64,000 bases of DNA from Dichetophora obliterata (GCA_963920525.1 OY986438.1:119577720-119641719), one strand, 5' to 3'; shown: positions 18,807-30,836, counted from the stretch's first letter. Notes: generated by a model from the sequence alone, not told the origin. Program-made: numbers and translations.

Positions 18807-20093
18807 TTGGGGGTTGGAATTAATTTTAAAGGTTTTTTTCCAGTTTTTGAGCATTTATTTAGAAACAACGGTACAATGTATATTATTCAAAGTATTGTCC
18901 ATCGTTAGCTACAACATTTTCCCATCTTTCTGGCAGCATATGGATTCCGCGCCGGAAGAACTATTCGTCTTTTGAGGCAATCCACGAATCGACCCATTTT
19001 TTGGTATCCTCGTAAGAAGTGAAGCGCTGCTCAGCCAAGCCATGCGTCATCGATCTGAATAGGTGGTAGTCGGAAGGGGCTATGTCTGGGCTATAAGGCG
19101 GGAGGGGTAGCACATCCCAATTCAGCGCCTCCAACGTTTCCTTGACGGTTCTTGCAACATGTGGCCGTGCGTTGTCATGTTGAAAAACCACTTTGTCGTG
19201 TCTTTTGGCATATTCCGGCCGTTTAACCTTTAATGCTCGGCTCAATTGCATCAATTGTTGTTGGTAGCGTTCCCCAGTGATGGTTTCGTTAGGTTTTAGC
19301 AGCTCATAGTACACGACACCCTTCTGATCCCACCAAATACACAGCATAAGCTTGGCGCCATGAATATTCGGCTTGGCCCTCGATGTTGATGCATGGCCGG
19401 GTGGTCCCCACGATTTTTTTCGCTTAGGATTATCGTAATGGATCCACTTTTCATCGCCAGTGACAATACGATGCAAAAAACTCTTCCTTTTATGCCGTTG
19501 AAGCAGTTGTTCCCACATGCAAAATCGCCGTTCAACGTCTCTCGGCTTCAACTTGTACGGCACCCAATTTCCTTGCTTTTGAATCATTCCCATGGCCTTC
19601 AAGCGTTTGCCGACCGTTGATAAGTCGACTCCCAATGATTCTGACAATTCTTGAAGGGTTTGACACGGGTCTTCATCGAGCAAAGCCTCCAATTCCTCAT
19701 CTTCAAACTTTTTCGGCTGGCCCGGACGCTCTTTGTCTTCCGTATCAAAATCACCACTTTTAAACCGACGGAACCAGTACTCACAAGTAGAAATCGATGG
19801 AGCATAGTCCCCGTAAGCCTCAGTAAGCGTGCGTTGTGCTTCAACCGCTTTTTTCTTCAAATGGAAGCACAAAAGTAAACCTTCCCGCAAATTGCGTTTT
19901 GTTGGAACGAAAGTCGACATGTTCACAGAGAAAAAAATATATGTTGTTTACACTTCAGTGGAATGACACATACTGAAAAATGAAGCTTAGACAATGTGCT
20001 TTGAAATGAATATAGTCACAGGTGTGCCCGATGCGATCTATTGATAGTTACGCCATCTCTTAGAAAACCTTTAAAACTAATTCCAACCCCCAA
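18807..20093 (-). mobile_element. Mariner element (mauritiana-type), nearly intact
   Basis: 1,287 bp. Thirty-base terminal inverted repeats start TTGGGGGTTGGAATTA at 18807 and differ at one position from the right end 20064-20093. TA target duplications are at 18805-18806 and 20094-20095. Length and layout are those of a full mariner. The transposase frame carries one visible stop codon, so the copy is close to functional age but broken. Confidence 0.92.
18883..19926 (-). pseudogene. Mariner transposase, DD34D, one premature stop
   Basis: Minus-strand frame of 321 codons ending at a TAG (18961-18963). The same frame continues for 25 more codons of a normal mariner C-terminus (ending NDGQYFE) to a TAA at 18883, so a single nonsense change truncates an otherwise 345-347-residue protein. 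The paired helix-turn-helix DNA-binding region covers residues about 10-115; the linker motif is WVPYKL at 121-126. The catalytic triad is complete: Asp158 in TGDEKW, Asp251 in HDNARPH and Asp286 in SPDIAPSDYHLF, with 34 residues between the last two. The start resembles Mos1-type proteins (MSTFVPTKR, from the second Met). The truncation removes residues needed by known mariners, so activity is unlikely. Confidence 0.92.
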
Positions 20094-20095
20094 TA

Positions 20096-21342
20096 ATATT
20101 AAGTAAACAGATATGTATTAAGATATCGGACTATTTATAAAAAATTATAAAAAAAATGTTAAAATAATGAAAAAAATACAATATAAACCCAAAAATAAAA
20201 TAATTATATGAAAAAAAGGGGGAATAAAAGTAAATTACTCCATGTAGTGCACCTTGGAAACGTTTAAACCCGTCTTATAACATTCTGAAACTTATACGTC
20301 AATAAACTAGATATGCACAAAAATTTATGCTATCAGAAATATGTAAAATGTAGATATCTTTGAAACAGGAGCAGCTAGGATTTCATTTCAACCGGTTTTT
20401 TACCTATAATCATCAACAAATACTTCCCTGCTTTCAGTTTTTGTAGACATTTTTATGCAACCTATCGTTACTTCCTGCCACATACTTTGATGTGGGTTTC
20501 TGAGGTTTGAGGTATGTGGGTCTTTTTTTTTTGGGAATAATGTGTAACAAATTGGGATTTTAACACATGCTTTCGAAAGTTTTGACTAAATGAAAATCAC
20601 ATCACTGCGCTGCTTTCGTCGTTGGACTAATGGCTTTGGCTACTTTTACAAGAGCAACAACAATAATAACAGCAAAACAAATATCACAATGCAACGCAGA
20701 GGCGTAGCTTGCAGCTGCGTATCTGCAGTAGTGCGACTTGAGAGCATATTTCTGTTTACTTGCACACACAAACGCACTCAAATAAATTCAACTCTGTTAA
20801 CAGTAAAATAAACAGGTCGACGAAAAGCAAAAAAAGATGTGCTCCCCACTAAAGTTCTTTAAAGTTTACATAAAGTATTGCTTTCGTTTTTTAGTTTATG
20901 CATTTCTACCAAAGTCTTTAGAGTTGCCACACATTGAGTTATCTCCGTACTAGAAAAGTCAATTCCGGGATATCTTATTGTATATCGAAATCGGTGAAAA
21001 TAAAAATTAATTAAAAACATATAATATTAAAGAATAGATACATAACATTAGCACATTACAATTTAAAAAATTTCATAAGGTAATGAGAAAAATAAATGAA
21101 CACATTTAACTTAAAACTCAGCTATAAAGAAACCAACAAACATTTTCTTTGGCTTGTTTGAGCATTTAAAGCTCACTAGAAAAGGTTTATTGCATATTTT
21201 TTTAAAAGTAGCTCGTTGTTTTTCTATAGATCTTTGCTCTATTCCTTTTCTGGTAATTGAAAGTTGAGAATATAGCTATTCATATGCAATCCTGAAAACC
21301 TATAGCAAATTTTTCCACCACGGGCCAAATAATTCCTGTGTC
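20096..21342. other. No gene seen; partly higher-complexity host sequence
   Basis: 20590-20811 contains an open frame with CAACAACAATAATAAC-type runs and a few CpGs; it looks like host non-coding DNA rather than a gene. The rest is AT-rich. Confidence 0.4.
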
Positions 21343-21401
21343 TTACAGCCCTATTCTGGCAAAGTGACAATTGTTACACTTACTTACTTACTTAATTGGC
21401 G

Positions 21402-22686
21402 CTACAACCGTAAGTCGGTCTTGGCCTTATCTAAGAATTTGCGCCAGCTATTTCTGTCTTTTGCTTCCTGCCGCCAGTTGGAAATTCCAAGCTTCGTCAG
21501 GTTGTCCTCTACTTGGTCTTTCCAACGAAGATGCGGTCGTCCTCTTCTGCGTTGAGCGCCGCTGGGTACCGAATGGAATGTTTTCTTCACTGGAGCATCG
21601 TCTTTCATGTGTTATGACCGCTGAACATGACCAAGCCAGCGAAGCCGCTCAATTTTAATGCGCTTGACTATGTCGATGTCAGCGTACAGCTCATACAGTT
21701 CATATTCCACCGTATTCGGTACTCGCCATTGACGCAGATTGGTCCGTAGATCTTACGAAGAATCTTTCTCTCGAATGCTCCTAAAGTCTTTTCATCTAAA
21801 CTGCTCAGCGTCCAGGTTTGTGATGCGTAAAGTAGGACGGGCATGATGAGCGATTTATAGAGCGTGATTTTCGTTCGTCGAGAGAGGGCTCTGCTTCTCA
21901 ATTGCCTACTGAGCCCAAAGTAACACCTTTTGGCAAGAGTTATTCTTCGTTTGATCTCAATGCTGATGTCTTTGGTTGAATTAATGCTGGATCCCAGATA
22001 AACGAAGTTCTTCACAACCTCGAAGGAGGTATTGTCAACGGTAACGTGGGTTCCAAGACGCTGGGACTGTTTGTTTGTTGACACTAAGTATTTCGTCTTA
22101 TCTGCATTCACTGCCAGACCCATTCGACTTAACTCTCTTTCTAATCTGAAAAATGCTGCACTGACTTCGCGCGTATTATGGCCAATGCTATTGATGTCAT
22201 CAGCATACGCAAGCAGCATAACACTCTTGTAGAATATTGTGCCACTACGTCTCAGATCAGCAGCTCGGATGATCTTTTCCATCATTAGGTTGAAAAAGTC
22301 GCACGATAAGGAATCACCTTGTCTGAAAACTCGTTTGGTAATAAATGGTGGGGAGAGGTCCTTCCCGATTGTAACTGCGCTGCTGGTGTTGCTCAGTGTC
22401 ATCCTGCAAAGTCGTATTAGTTTTGCAGTAATACCAAATTCAGACATGGTGGAGTACAGGTGCTTCCTTATTGGGCTGTCGAAGGCGGCTTTGTAGTCGA
22501 CAAAAAGATGGTGGGTGTCGACTTGTTTTTCTTGAGTCTTCTCCAAGATTTGTCGTAGCGTGAAAATCTGGTCGATGGTGGACTTTCCAGGTCTGAAGCC
22601 ACACTGATAAGGTCTGATCAGTTCGTTTAAAATGGGCTTCAATCTTTCACATAAAATGCTCGACAGGACCTTATATGCGATATTAA
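21402..22686 (-). pseudogene. LINE reverse transcriptase and C-terminus, broken
   Basis: From about 22686 the frame reads KVLSSILCERL and continues in the 22642-21668 frame: CGFRPGKSTIDQI, a DYKAAFDS core strand, FRQGDSLSC, and AYADDINSIG, which carries the catalytic YADD box. This is a reverse transcriptase with fingers, palm and thumb. After about 21730 the frame changes, and a second frame (21608-21402) carries the usual C-terminal region with RRRGRPHLRWKDQVE and NWRQEAKDR. So there is at least one frameshift, plus the deletion at the 5' side. Not functional. Confidence 0.85.
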
Positions 22687-23813
22687 GACGACTTTTCTTT
22701 GTATCGTTCCTTAGCAGCGCGCGTTACAACCGACTGCAGGGTGGCTTTGTAGGCGGCGTCTTTCTCTGCAGTGGCGTCGCGACACTCCTGGTCGTACCAC
22801 TGGTTTCGGCGAGGGCGTTGGTAGCCAATCACCTCTTCAGCAGCCGCACGCATGGAGTTGGAAATGTGTGTCCCCTGCGCGCATATATCATCGATTGGAG
22901 GAGTGCTTTGAAGCAGGAGTGAGAGTCGAGTGGCGAATGCATCGGCTGTCTGTTTCGATTGCAGCTTGTCGACGTCTAGCTTTCTCTGTGTAGGGTTGCG
23001 TGTATTCTTAGCTGCAACAAAATAGTGATCCGAGTCAATGTGTGCACCACGGATCGTGCGTACATCCAATACACTGGAAGAGTGCCTTCCGTCGATCAAA
23101 ACGTGATCAATTTGATTCTTGGTTTTTTGATCAGGGGACATCCAGGTGGCTTTATAACTATTGAGGTGCTTGAATGTAGTGCTACTTACGATCATGTTTC
23201 GTGCTGCGGCGAAGTCAATCAGCCTCATTCCGTTATCGGAGGTGTTGTCGTGGAGGCTGAACTTTCCGACTGTTGGACCAAAAATATTTTCCTTGCCCAC
23301 CTTAGCGTTGAAGTCACCAAGCACGATTTTTACGTCGTGACGGGGGCAGCGCTCGTAAGCATTTTCAAGGCGCTCGTAGAAAATTTCCTTGATCTCATCG
23401 TCCTTGTCTTTTGTCGGAGCGTGCGCACATATTAGGCTTATATTGAAAAATCTAACCTTGATGCGGATTATGGCAAGTCGTTCGTTCACAGGTGTGAATC
23501 GCAGGACGTGGGGCCGTAGTATCTTGCCAACTACAAATCCGCATCCAAACTCGTGCTTCTCCGCATGGCCGCTGTAGTAGATATCACAGGGTGCATGCCG
23601 AATGCAACCCTGTCCCTTCCATCGCATTTCTTGGATAGCAGTGATATCAGCTTTGTATCTTTCCAAGACAACAGTCAGTTGGATAGAGGCACCTTCCCAA
23701 TTAAGGGTTCGGACATTCCAGGTGCATATCCGTAAATCATTATCAGTTTTTCGTTTGCGGTAGTCGTCATCAGATTTGGGGATCATTTTTCTTCTTTTCT
23801 TATTTGTTTTCAT
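22683..23813 (-). pseudogene. LINE endonuclease domain (APE type)
   Basis: A 376-codon frame beginning near MKTNKKRRK. The endonuclease motifs of apurinic-type LINE nucleases are present in order: WNVRTL, IQEMRWKG, a LICAHAPT strand, LGDFNAKVG, and a terminal SDHYFV, covering residues about 28-270. It would nick target DNA to prime reverse transcription. The frame stops shortly after residues AAKERYKEKSS, where a deletion fuses it to the reverse transcriptase; some 100 or more residues usually found between the two are missing. The endonuclease itself looks intact, but the polyprotein is not. Confidence 0.85.
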
Positions 23814-23977
23814 TGAAATTGGTTTTTACGGGTGGGCTTCAGTAGTGAAAAATTTCATTAAAAAATTTTGTTTTTTGGTCTTAAAATTTTGTTTTGAAAT
23901 CTAAAAACTACAACAAACACATAGAAATTTTAGAAATGCTGGGTAACAATTGTCACTTTGCGAGAATACGGCTGTTA

Positions 23978-25818
23978 GTATCAAATAATGTTAATCTCAG
24001 TTAATAATTTTGTTGACCATTTGTTAAGAAAGACTGACAAATTAACGCTTTCAATTGAAGCATTTTTTTTTTATGTGTAAAGGATGTTGTAAAATGAAAT
24101 TGAAATTTTTTGTAATTTTGTTATGCCTTAAGAAAGAGATATTGTGAGATGAAATTGAAAATTGTTTTGTTTCATTTAGCCTTATTTCTAATCTTTTGGT
24201 TATCATTAAATCATTTGTCTGTTAATTCAACTTGTGACGAATGAGACTTTTTCTGATAAAAAAACTTCAAGCTTGTTAGACTTGATTTGAATACATGCTA
24301 AAGTTTTGCTCAATTTAAGCAAGTTAATTTCATTATTCTAAGCTATTCTAAGAAGCTTTCTTAATATGGAAGATACAGTAGTTTATATTTGATTATATTC
24401 AAAATGTTGTATTTTGTAAAATATTTCCATATTGCCAAATGGAAAATTCCGGGATTCAAAGTGCCTGAAATTGTTTGGTTTACCAGATTTTCCAAAATAG
24501 ATGAATGGAATAGGCGATAGATGAAGTTGATGAAGGTTAAGGTGTATCTGTGTAGCCTTAAATTGGCTGTATCATGTCTGAATTCGTATTTTGAATGAAA
24601 CTGCTAAAAACTGGCTTTTCAACCCTTCCTCCCCTTTGTTGCACAGATTTTTTTTTTACGCAATGTAGAAGTTTTTATGTCCACAATTTCGCATGGCTAC
24701 TCTAAATTTTTTCATTGTTGTATACAGAAAAAAAACCTTGATAATTGATGTTTTTATAAAGCTTTTCGAATTGCTGAAAATTTTTATAGATTTAATATAA
24801 AAAATTTGTTTCTTCAACAGTATTGCAACTTACAAGCTCATATTTACACTCACTCATCTGTCAGACCACACCCACTAGAGTTCACAGCGGTCGCAGTAGA
24901 CCAATGCATCTTTTATTCTGTTTACTGTATCGCCTGCAATGAAAAAAAAAATGGAAATAAAATCATCAGTCATTAAAAAAAAACACATTTATAAAAATTG
25001 ATAATGTGCAAACAACAACAAAAAAGCTCATAAATGAATTTAAGCAATTGAAAGCTGCCATAAAATTACATGTCGTTTTTGTTGTTTTTAATATTACTGC
25101 TGATGACTGATACCATGGGTTGTTTTTTTTTATACATATGCGATATTTAACAAGTAATAAAATAATTTCCATAAGCGTTTTAAAAGTTGAGTGACAGCTT
25201 ATAAATGCATTCCCAACGAATATTTGATGTATCATTTAAGCGGATTATTTTAAAATGCAATTTATAATTATTAAAATGTTAAAAAGAAATATTTTTAAAC
25301 GTTTGAGTTCCACCAACTCATTCAAAGTTATCAGCTTTTTATGGTATAAGCCTAGATTGCATCATGTTATTAACTCTTATATATATAGCAGTTAACTACT
25401 CAATGATTATGCCAACAGGTCGTTCACAATATTTACAGTTTATTGTAAAATTAAACAGGAATTTTGTTTTATTGCAAAGATTTGGCTAGTTTTTTAGTGA
25501 AATTAAAAATTTATTATTTAATGAAATAAAAAAATACTGAAGCGGCTATGACAAAGAAGTTATAAAAATTGACCTGAAGTTTAAGGCACTAAGTAAAATA
25601 AGTAAACTTTCGACCATAAGGAATAATATATTGAGTAATGGTAATACAGATTTTACGAGACCCTTAGAATGGTTAAGAAAACGCAGTATAAAAATCCTAG
25701 CTTCCGAAACCAGTACAAAAACTATTCTTTATCTTTGATTGCAAAACTATCCTTCATCTCGACCCTAAATAGACAAACTTAGTCCGCTACCTTTATATGC
25801 AATTGAGTTGAAGCCTAA
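23978..25818. other. AT-rich, no gene seen
   Basis: No coding frame of interest, no clear inverted repeats. A few GC-richer bases at about 24838-24905 (CCACACCCACTAGAGTTCAC) may be host sequence. Confidence 0.4.
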
Positions 25819-25821
25819 ATA

Positions 25822-26007
25822 GGGTCTGTTCGGAAATGCTTCATGATGTGCAAGCTGCTTTTTAGCTCAAGCAAAATGTTCGAAAAAGGCCAAATTTGCA
25901 GCTCTGCAAAGTCAAATATTCTAAAATGTAATTTTTCTATTAAGCGTTAGTTAAAAAATGCCAGTTGTGCGCATACTGCAAATCAAGATGGATTTCCGAA
26001 CAGACTC
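25822..26007. mobile_element. 186-bp Harbinger-like MITE
   Basis: The ends GGGTCTGTTCGGAAATGC and GATTTCCGAACAGACTC are inverted repeats of about 17 bp, flanked by ATA on both sides (25819-25821, 26008-26010). A G-rich end with a 3-bp duplication resembles PIF/Harbinger MITEs. Non-coding. Confidence 0.65.
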
Positions 26008-26010
26008 ATA

Positions 26011-27076
26011 GTAACAAGGCAACTAGTTGTGATGATGTCAACTTTATAGAATCACAATTTTATAGAAATTCCTTACAACTACACATATTCAAGATGTCAC
26101 GATTATTTAAATAAAAGGGTTGCCGCCAGCAAAACTAGCAACTTATATGGAAAACTAATATGATATGCTCATATGAGGTAAACGTTTTTATCAAATTTAA
26201 AAGTTCAATTATAACAGTGAAGAATTTTTTCACAGCTTTAAGAAACTTATTTAACAGAAATGACATTGCGTCATGTTTATTTCTCTTGATGTTTATTCTC
26301 CAAAATCATATATTCACGATCCGTTTGTTATTATCGCACTCAGATAAAACATTTTTATTTTAATCGTTTGGCTTATATGAGCAAAAGAGTGTTTTAACGA
26401 AGTAACATATTTTACCTTTTTTCACTGCACACGGAGATAAATAATTTCCTTTTTCCCTCCACTATCTTTCTTGTATCGAGAGGTAATTTTTCTTGATTCA
26501 AGAATATGCCAAATCGATACAAATCGAAAGACTATGCCAATAGAACCAAGCTTTTTGTACTACAAATTTAAAAATCTTGGGCTTATTTTTAATGCAATCG
26601 TTAAGCTCTTAAAAATGTTATTAGTTTTCTTAATAAAACGTGGAATAAAATTTAAAGCTTGTTGGAATATTCTAAGAATGCAGCATTCAGTTTGATTCGG
26701 TTTAATGCATGTTTTTTGTGTATTTCTGCATGTGGTTTTAATAGTTATTATAAATACTTTTAACTGAAAATATCTTAATGCAAGAATTAGGCTTATTTAA
26801 TTCCAAAATTTTATTTAAAATTCAGAAAAGATCAATTTAAATTAGAAAAGATCAATTGAAATTCAGAAAAAATATATTTGATGCTAAAAAAATAAAATGT
26901 ACATTAGGATTGTTCTTGTATGGAAAAAAAAATATCAGCCGTTCGGGGTCTCAGAAGTTCTAGGAACTCATTAAAATAAGTGGTCAATAAGAGTTATAAT
27001 AAAAAATAATTTTAAAACTTTTTTTCGTCAAAATGTTGGTATGAGTAAGAAATTTAACATATCAGCAGATGTGGGT
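26011..27076. other. AT-rich; contains units of a dispersed minisatellite
   Basis: At about 26818-26875 the unit AAAAGATCAATTTAAATT is repeated. It is the reverse complement of the minisatellite at 31085-31690. Otherwise nothing recognised. Confidence 0.4.
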
Positions 27077-27384
27077 ATGCGTTCTAGGGATGTACAAGTC
27101 GAAGTCGAAATAAGTCGAAAGCCGACTTTTGCTTGTTTTGGCAATCGACTTTCTGTTATTGGAAAAAGTCGAAAGTCGACTTTTACTTTGGTCTTTTTTC
27201 ATTTTATGTGAAACAAAAACCTTAACGCTTATCTGAGAACTGTCTTCTCTTTACTAATAAACAAATTAGCTGTTTAATAAGAAATAAATCTGCGTTGGCA
27301 ACTCTTTATTCGATAAATGTAAAATAGTGATCGGCAAAATTAAAAAAAGATTACGTTACACGCGTAACAAAATGTTTTAATGAA

Positions 27385-27541
27385 ATTCTCACTATTTGAA
27401 AAGCAGGTGACAATTTTTATTAAAATTTATTATTTTTGAGCTTCAAATTTTGTTATGAAAAAAAAACATTACAACAAACACATACCAATATCAATAATAC
27501 TGGTAACAATTGTTAGTTTACCGGAATAGGGTTGTTAATAC
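27385..27541. mobile_element. MITE family A, copy 2 (degenerate)
   Basis: The right end GTAACAATTGTTAGTTTACC, then GGAATAGGGTTG and TTA, matches the family A terminus. The interior (TTACAACAAACACATA) matches copies 1 and 3. The left end is badly decayed. Confidence 0.55.
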
Positions 27542-27599
27542 AAATGTTTTTATTCACAATATTCAAACTACGATCAAATGGATTAATTTTTTATTATAG

Positions 27600-27965
27600 A
27601 AAACAGAGGAATGTTCTGCTTTAAGTCAAATTGGCAAAAATTTAAAACGAGTGCTTGCCATTGAAATCACAAAAAATGTACAATATTGAATTGGTAAAAC
27701 CATACGCTTCTTTAACACTTCTAGATCCTAGGTTCAAAAGCAAGCATTTCAAAATATTCGTGAGTGTTCTTAAGTACTCTTTCACCTTGGTAAGCAGCAG
27801 TATATAAATAATTACTGCAAAATTACCCCCTCCCATTCCATTTAGGTGATCTTGTGAATGCCGTGATTCACAAGCAAGAATTTCGAATGAAGAAAATGTG
27901 ATAGCCGCTTCGACATCTAATAATCAAGAATCCGATAACAGTAGCTGCGTTCCTTTCGCCTTAAT
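27600..27965 (+). pseudogene. hAT transposase fragment, central part
   Basis: At 27706-27751 one frame reads SLTLLDPRFKSKHFK, the conserved 'LLDPRFK' block in the RNase-H-like catalytic region of ZBED-type hAT transposases. The surrounding bases keep no long open frame: stops and frame changes lie on both sides. The fragment is cut off downstream by insertions before the dimerisation domain at 29097. Broken and old. Confidence 0.6.
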
Positions 27966-28404
27966 ATAATCGCGATAACAAATTTTCTCAAAGGAACGGC
28001 AAGAAAAACGACTCGTAGAGGGCACTACCGTTGCAGTCAAAATTAAATTCAAACAAGCAATCATGATACAATAGCTTTTAGGTGTCATGAGAACGTGTGT
28101 CGTTCAAAACTGTTGTGAACTGTTATGGCAGCGATACCATAGTGAACGATGTTTTTTCTGAATGTGTTTTGCTCTAAACGTCAAAAAAAGTGTAAATTAT
28201 TTAATTTAATTATTAATATTATGCAATTATATAAATAGTTTAAGTGCGATTGTTGGCTCCGCTGAATGCGTCCAATGTGTGTGACACACGGGGTTTGTTT
28301 TGTTTTCTTTTGTTTAACATTCGATAGTCGCAGCAAAAATTAAATTATATAAATAATTTAACTATATAAATAATAAAGGCTATATCACAATTTTATATGG
28401 ATAG

Positions 28405-28446
28405 CAAAAATAATCCTATTTGTTATAGGATTATTATTTTTGTTTT
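28405..28446. repeat. Perfect short hairpin inside hAT
   Basis: AAAAATAATCCTAT at about 28407 and its complement ATAGGATTATTATTTTTG face each other around a 5-nt loop, in an otherwise A/T-rich part of the hAT element. Confidence 0.55.
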
Positions 28447-28515
28447 TGCTTTGCATGTAAAAAAAAATAATCTGGATTATTTTGAAGCGAATTGAACGCA
28501 GCTAGTGACATATTA

Positions 28516-29085
28516 GGTTTGTTTCCGTACTCACACTGTGTGACTTGTGAGTCGCTATTTTCTGTTTCCGTACTTTTTGTGTAAGAAATAGGAGAAGAAG
28601 AACAAGCATAAAATCGCTCTCTTGAGCACAGAATGTGCACAGAGCGTGCTAGAACTCAAGACTTCGAGTAAATTAAGAACAAGCATCAATAAGAAGAAGC
28701 ATCAAGGAGAACAAGCAAATGTCAAATGTTTGTTTATGTTTTTCACAAATATTCACAAATTGTGCTGCTAAAAATACATTTACTAATGCAGTTTCTTTTG
28801 ATCTTCCATTTTTAACTATAAATAAATTATTTGAAGTAATTTTATAACTTAAAACATAGCTTAATAGATTTTATAGCTTAAAAAAATTTACTTCACAAAC
28901 TATTTCAATTGGCGCTATTTACGTTTGACTCGTCTGCTGTCAGAATCAGCTGTTTTGTGCTCGAAACTTGCTAGAAGCTGTTTCCGTACTTTTGCTAATA
29001 TTCTCAAATTTCATTTTTACTCTCTCACTTCGAGCTTACCAAAAGTTACACAAATCTTACACAGTGTAGAGTACGGAAACAGACC
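28516..29085. mobile_element. Harbinger-like MITE inserted in hAT
   Basis: 570 bp. The ends GGTTTGTTTCCGTACTC and GAGTACGGAAACAGACC are inverted repeats. TATTA occurs on both sides (28511-28515, 29086-29090), which contains the TTA duplication of Harbinger elements. The motif GTTTCCGTACTTTT is repeated inside both halves (about 28562 and 28980), giving layered ends. It interrupts the hAT transposase just before its dimerisation domain. Confidence 0.75.
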
Positions 29086-29090
29086 TATTA

Positions 29091-29411
29091 TGTTTTTTGG
29101 ATGATGTGGTTAAAGCAAACATGGACTCTATAACTGAAGAAATAGAAGGGGTGCCCACTCAGTTGTGTTTTTATCTGGGTCGCCCAGATGTTGATCAAAA
29201 ACTTAATAAAAATCCGCTTGTTGACTGGAAATGCATGAAAACTGAGTTTTCTTTTGTTTGGGCCGTTACAAAAAAATATTTATCAATTGTTGCAACTTCG
29301 GTGCCATCCGAAAGGTTATTTTCTCATGCTGGTCTCATAGCAAACCAATTGCGAAACAGGCTTTCGCCAGAACATCTTAATATATTGGTTTTTCTAAGTT
29401 CAGTTGGTTAA
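29091..29411 (+). pseudogene. hAT transposase C-terminal dimerisation domain
   Basis: A 104-codon frame. After about residue 40 it shows the hAT dimerisation domain (hATC) in full order: DWK, FVWAVTKKYLSIVATSVPSE, RLFSHAGLI, LRNRLSPEHLNILVFL. This is the most conserved part of ZBED-like and hobo-like transposases and forms the enzyme's dimer or octamer. The frame starts right at the edge of the inserted MITE, so the protein is cut in two. Only this end is well preserved. Confidence 0.88.
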
Positions 29412-29636
29412 GACATGTGGTTCCTTTAATTGTGCATTTCCTTGTGCACAAATATATCGAGCCCTTACCGCCGAATTAGCGTAAGCGCCACTTTTTCGAA
29501 ATTAATTTTTAATACGACATACGACAAACGATAATACGACAACAAAGTCGTCAACTCCAAAAATGATTCTCTTGTAAAATTTGGTTTATAACACTTATGT
29601 TAATTTGGTGGTTAGGGCTTGATATTCAGCCCAATT

Positions 29637-29840
29637 ATGAATAATTTTTTTCTGGGGAATCGGAAAAGGGAGTTTTCATTTTTAAGACAGCAGATAGAGA
29701 CATCACATTTTTTTTTACTTTCATAAATATCGGTTGATGAACAAATTTGCATTAAAAATTTCCAAAATGTTCTTAAACTTTCTTGAAAATTAGCTCTGCC
29801 TTTTCCGATTACCCGGAAAAAATTATTCATAAAAAGTCTG
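29637..29840. mobile_element. MITE family B, copy 2
   Basis: Starts CAGCCCAATTATGAATAATT and ends with complementary AATTATTCATAAAAAGTCTG. Flanked by ATT on both sides. Interior shared with 15544-15762. It sits inside the hAT element, so it is younger than the hAT. Confidence 0.75.
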
Positions 29841-30085
29841 ATTATCTATTGAGAACTAAAATTGCAATTTTTTTATTTTTAACAATAAAACACATTTTTC
29901 ATATTGAATCATTTGCTTATTAACTGCCCTACAAAAGCGGTACGAAAATATTCTAAAAAAAGTCGAAAAAAGTTGAAAAGTCGACTTCTAAAGGTTCAAA
30001 AAGTCGATTAGTCGACTCTCACATTTTCAACGGTTGAAAAAGTCGAAGTCGCCTTTTGGTACAGTTGCACATCTCTGATGCGTTC

Positions 30086-30604
30086 TGTGAAAAATAAAAA
30101 GTTACAAGTAAAAACCATCTTTTTTTTACCAAAAAGGACCTTCATGAGAATCAAAATTGCTTCGGCGGATTTTCTCCGATTTGAAAAAAAAGTATGCAGA
30201 AATCACTATAATGAGTTCCTCTTACTTTTGAGAACACGAACGGTGAAATCTAAATTTCGATCCGGTCTAATGTACATTTTAAATGAAATATTTTAATCGC
30301 ACATCATTAACATACCGTTTTCATATCATGTTATCGATATGGTAAAGGTAATATTAATAAAAATGGTAATGGTAAAGGAACTGTAATACTACGTTTACAT
30401 ACATATAGAGATTGAAACGAAGTTAAAGCTCTCTACGAGATTTACTCCTAAATCTTGTTGAATTTACTTAGATTAGCCATAGAAAAGTAAACCCGATTCT
30501 GAAGTAGATTAATAAATAATCTCATAAATTTTGAGAGTTTCTTAAAAATTGCAACACTGCGGGATTACAGTGGGATTAAAGAAAACTGACTTATTGAAAG
30601 TCAA
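30086..30604. other. No gene seen
   Basis: AT-rich, with GGTAATGGTAAAGG-like repeats at 30340-30385 that recur at 30988-31056. Confidence 0.4.
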
Positions 30605-30607
30605 TAA

Positions 30608-30836
30608 GAGCTATGTTATAGTGGCGGTAATACGATCCCCGGTCACGTGTTTTAACGCTAAAACACAAATGCTGTGAAAAATTTCACAAAGCAACCTGCT
30701 TGATCCCATGATTTGGTATCATTTGATGACCGTGGTGGTCAAAATTTATTCCCTTCCTCACCCTCTCAAAGTTCCCATTTACATAGAAACAACAACAATT
30801 CATAACGTGCCCTTGACCGCCACCATAATATAGCCC
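30608..30836. mobile_element. 229-bp Harbinger-like MITE
   Basis: GAGCTATGTTATAGTGGCGG at the left is matched by CCGCCACCATAATATAGCCC at the right end (two to three mismatches). TAA flanks both sides (30605-30607, 30837-30839). Non-coding. Confidence 0.75.

Larger units (their letters stand above)
21378..23845 (-). mobile_element. RTE-like LINE, internally deleted
   Basis: Minus-strand order: endonuclease (23813 to 22683), reverse transcriptase (about 22686 to 21668), C-terminal tail (21608 to 21402), then a 3' end of four ACTT/AAGT units (21378-21392). Short tandem tetranucleotides at the 3' end and a very short 3' UTR are typical of RTE-clade elements. The A-box-like or polyA structure of other clades is absent. 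The element landed inside MITE copy 1. Confidence 0.75.
21346..23974. mobile_element. MITE family A, copy 1, interrupted by a LINE
   Basis: The left end CAGCCCTATTCTGGCAAAGT at 21346 and the right end ...CTTTGCGAGAATACGGCTG at 23974 are 33-bp inverted repeats with two mismatches, flanked by TTA (21343-21345 and 23975-23977). Only about 35 bp of the left end and about 125 bp of the right end (from about 23850) belong to the MITE. The 2.45 kb between is an RTE-like LINE. The right half matches copy 3 at 31290-31396. Confidence 0.75.
27085..30077 (+). mobile_element. Decayed hAT element with nested insertions
   Basis: The ends TAGGGATGTAC and GTTGCACATCTCTG match the CAGRGATG style of hAT termini. 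An 8-bp target duplication, ATGCGTTC, lies at 27077-27084 and 30078-30085. Subterminal regions on both sides are rich in AAGTCGA/TCGACTT, likely transposase-binding motifs. Two parts of a hAT transposase lie inside on the plus strand. At least three other elements are inserted in it: 27385-27541, 28516-29085 and 29637-29840. Confidence 0.85.
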
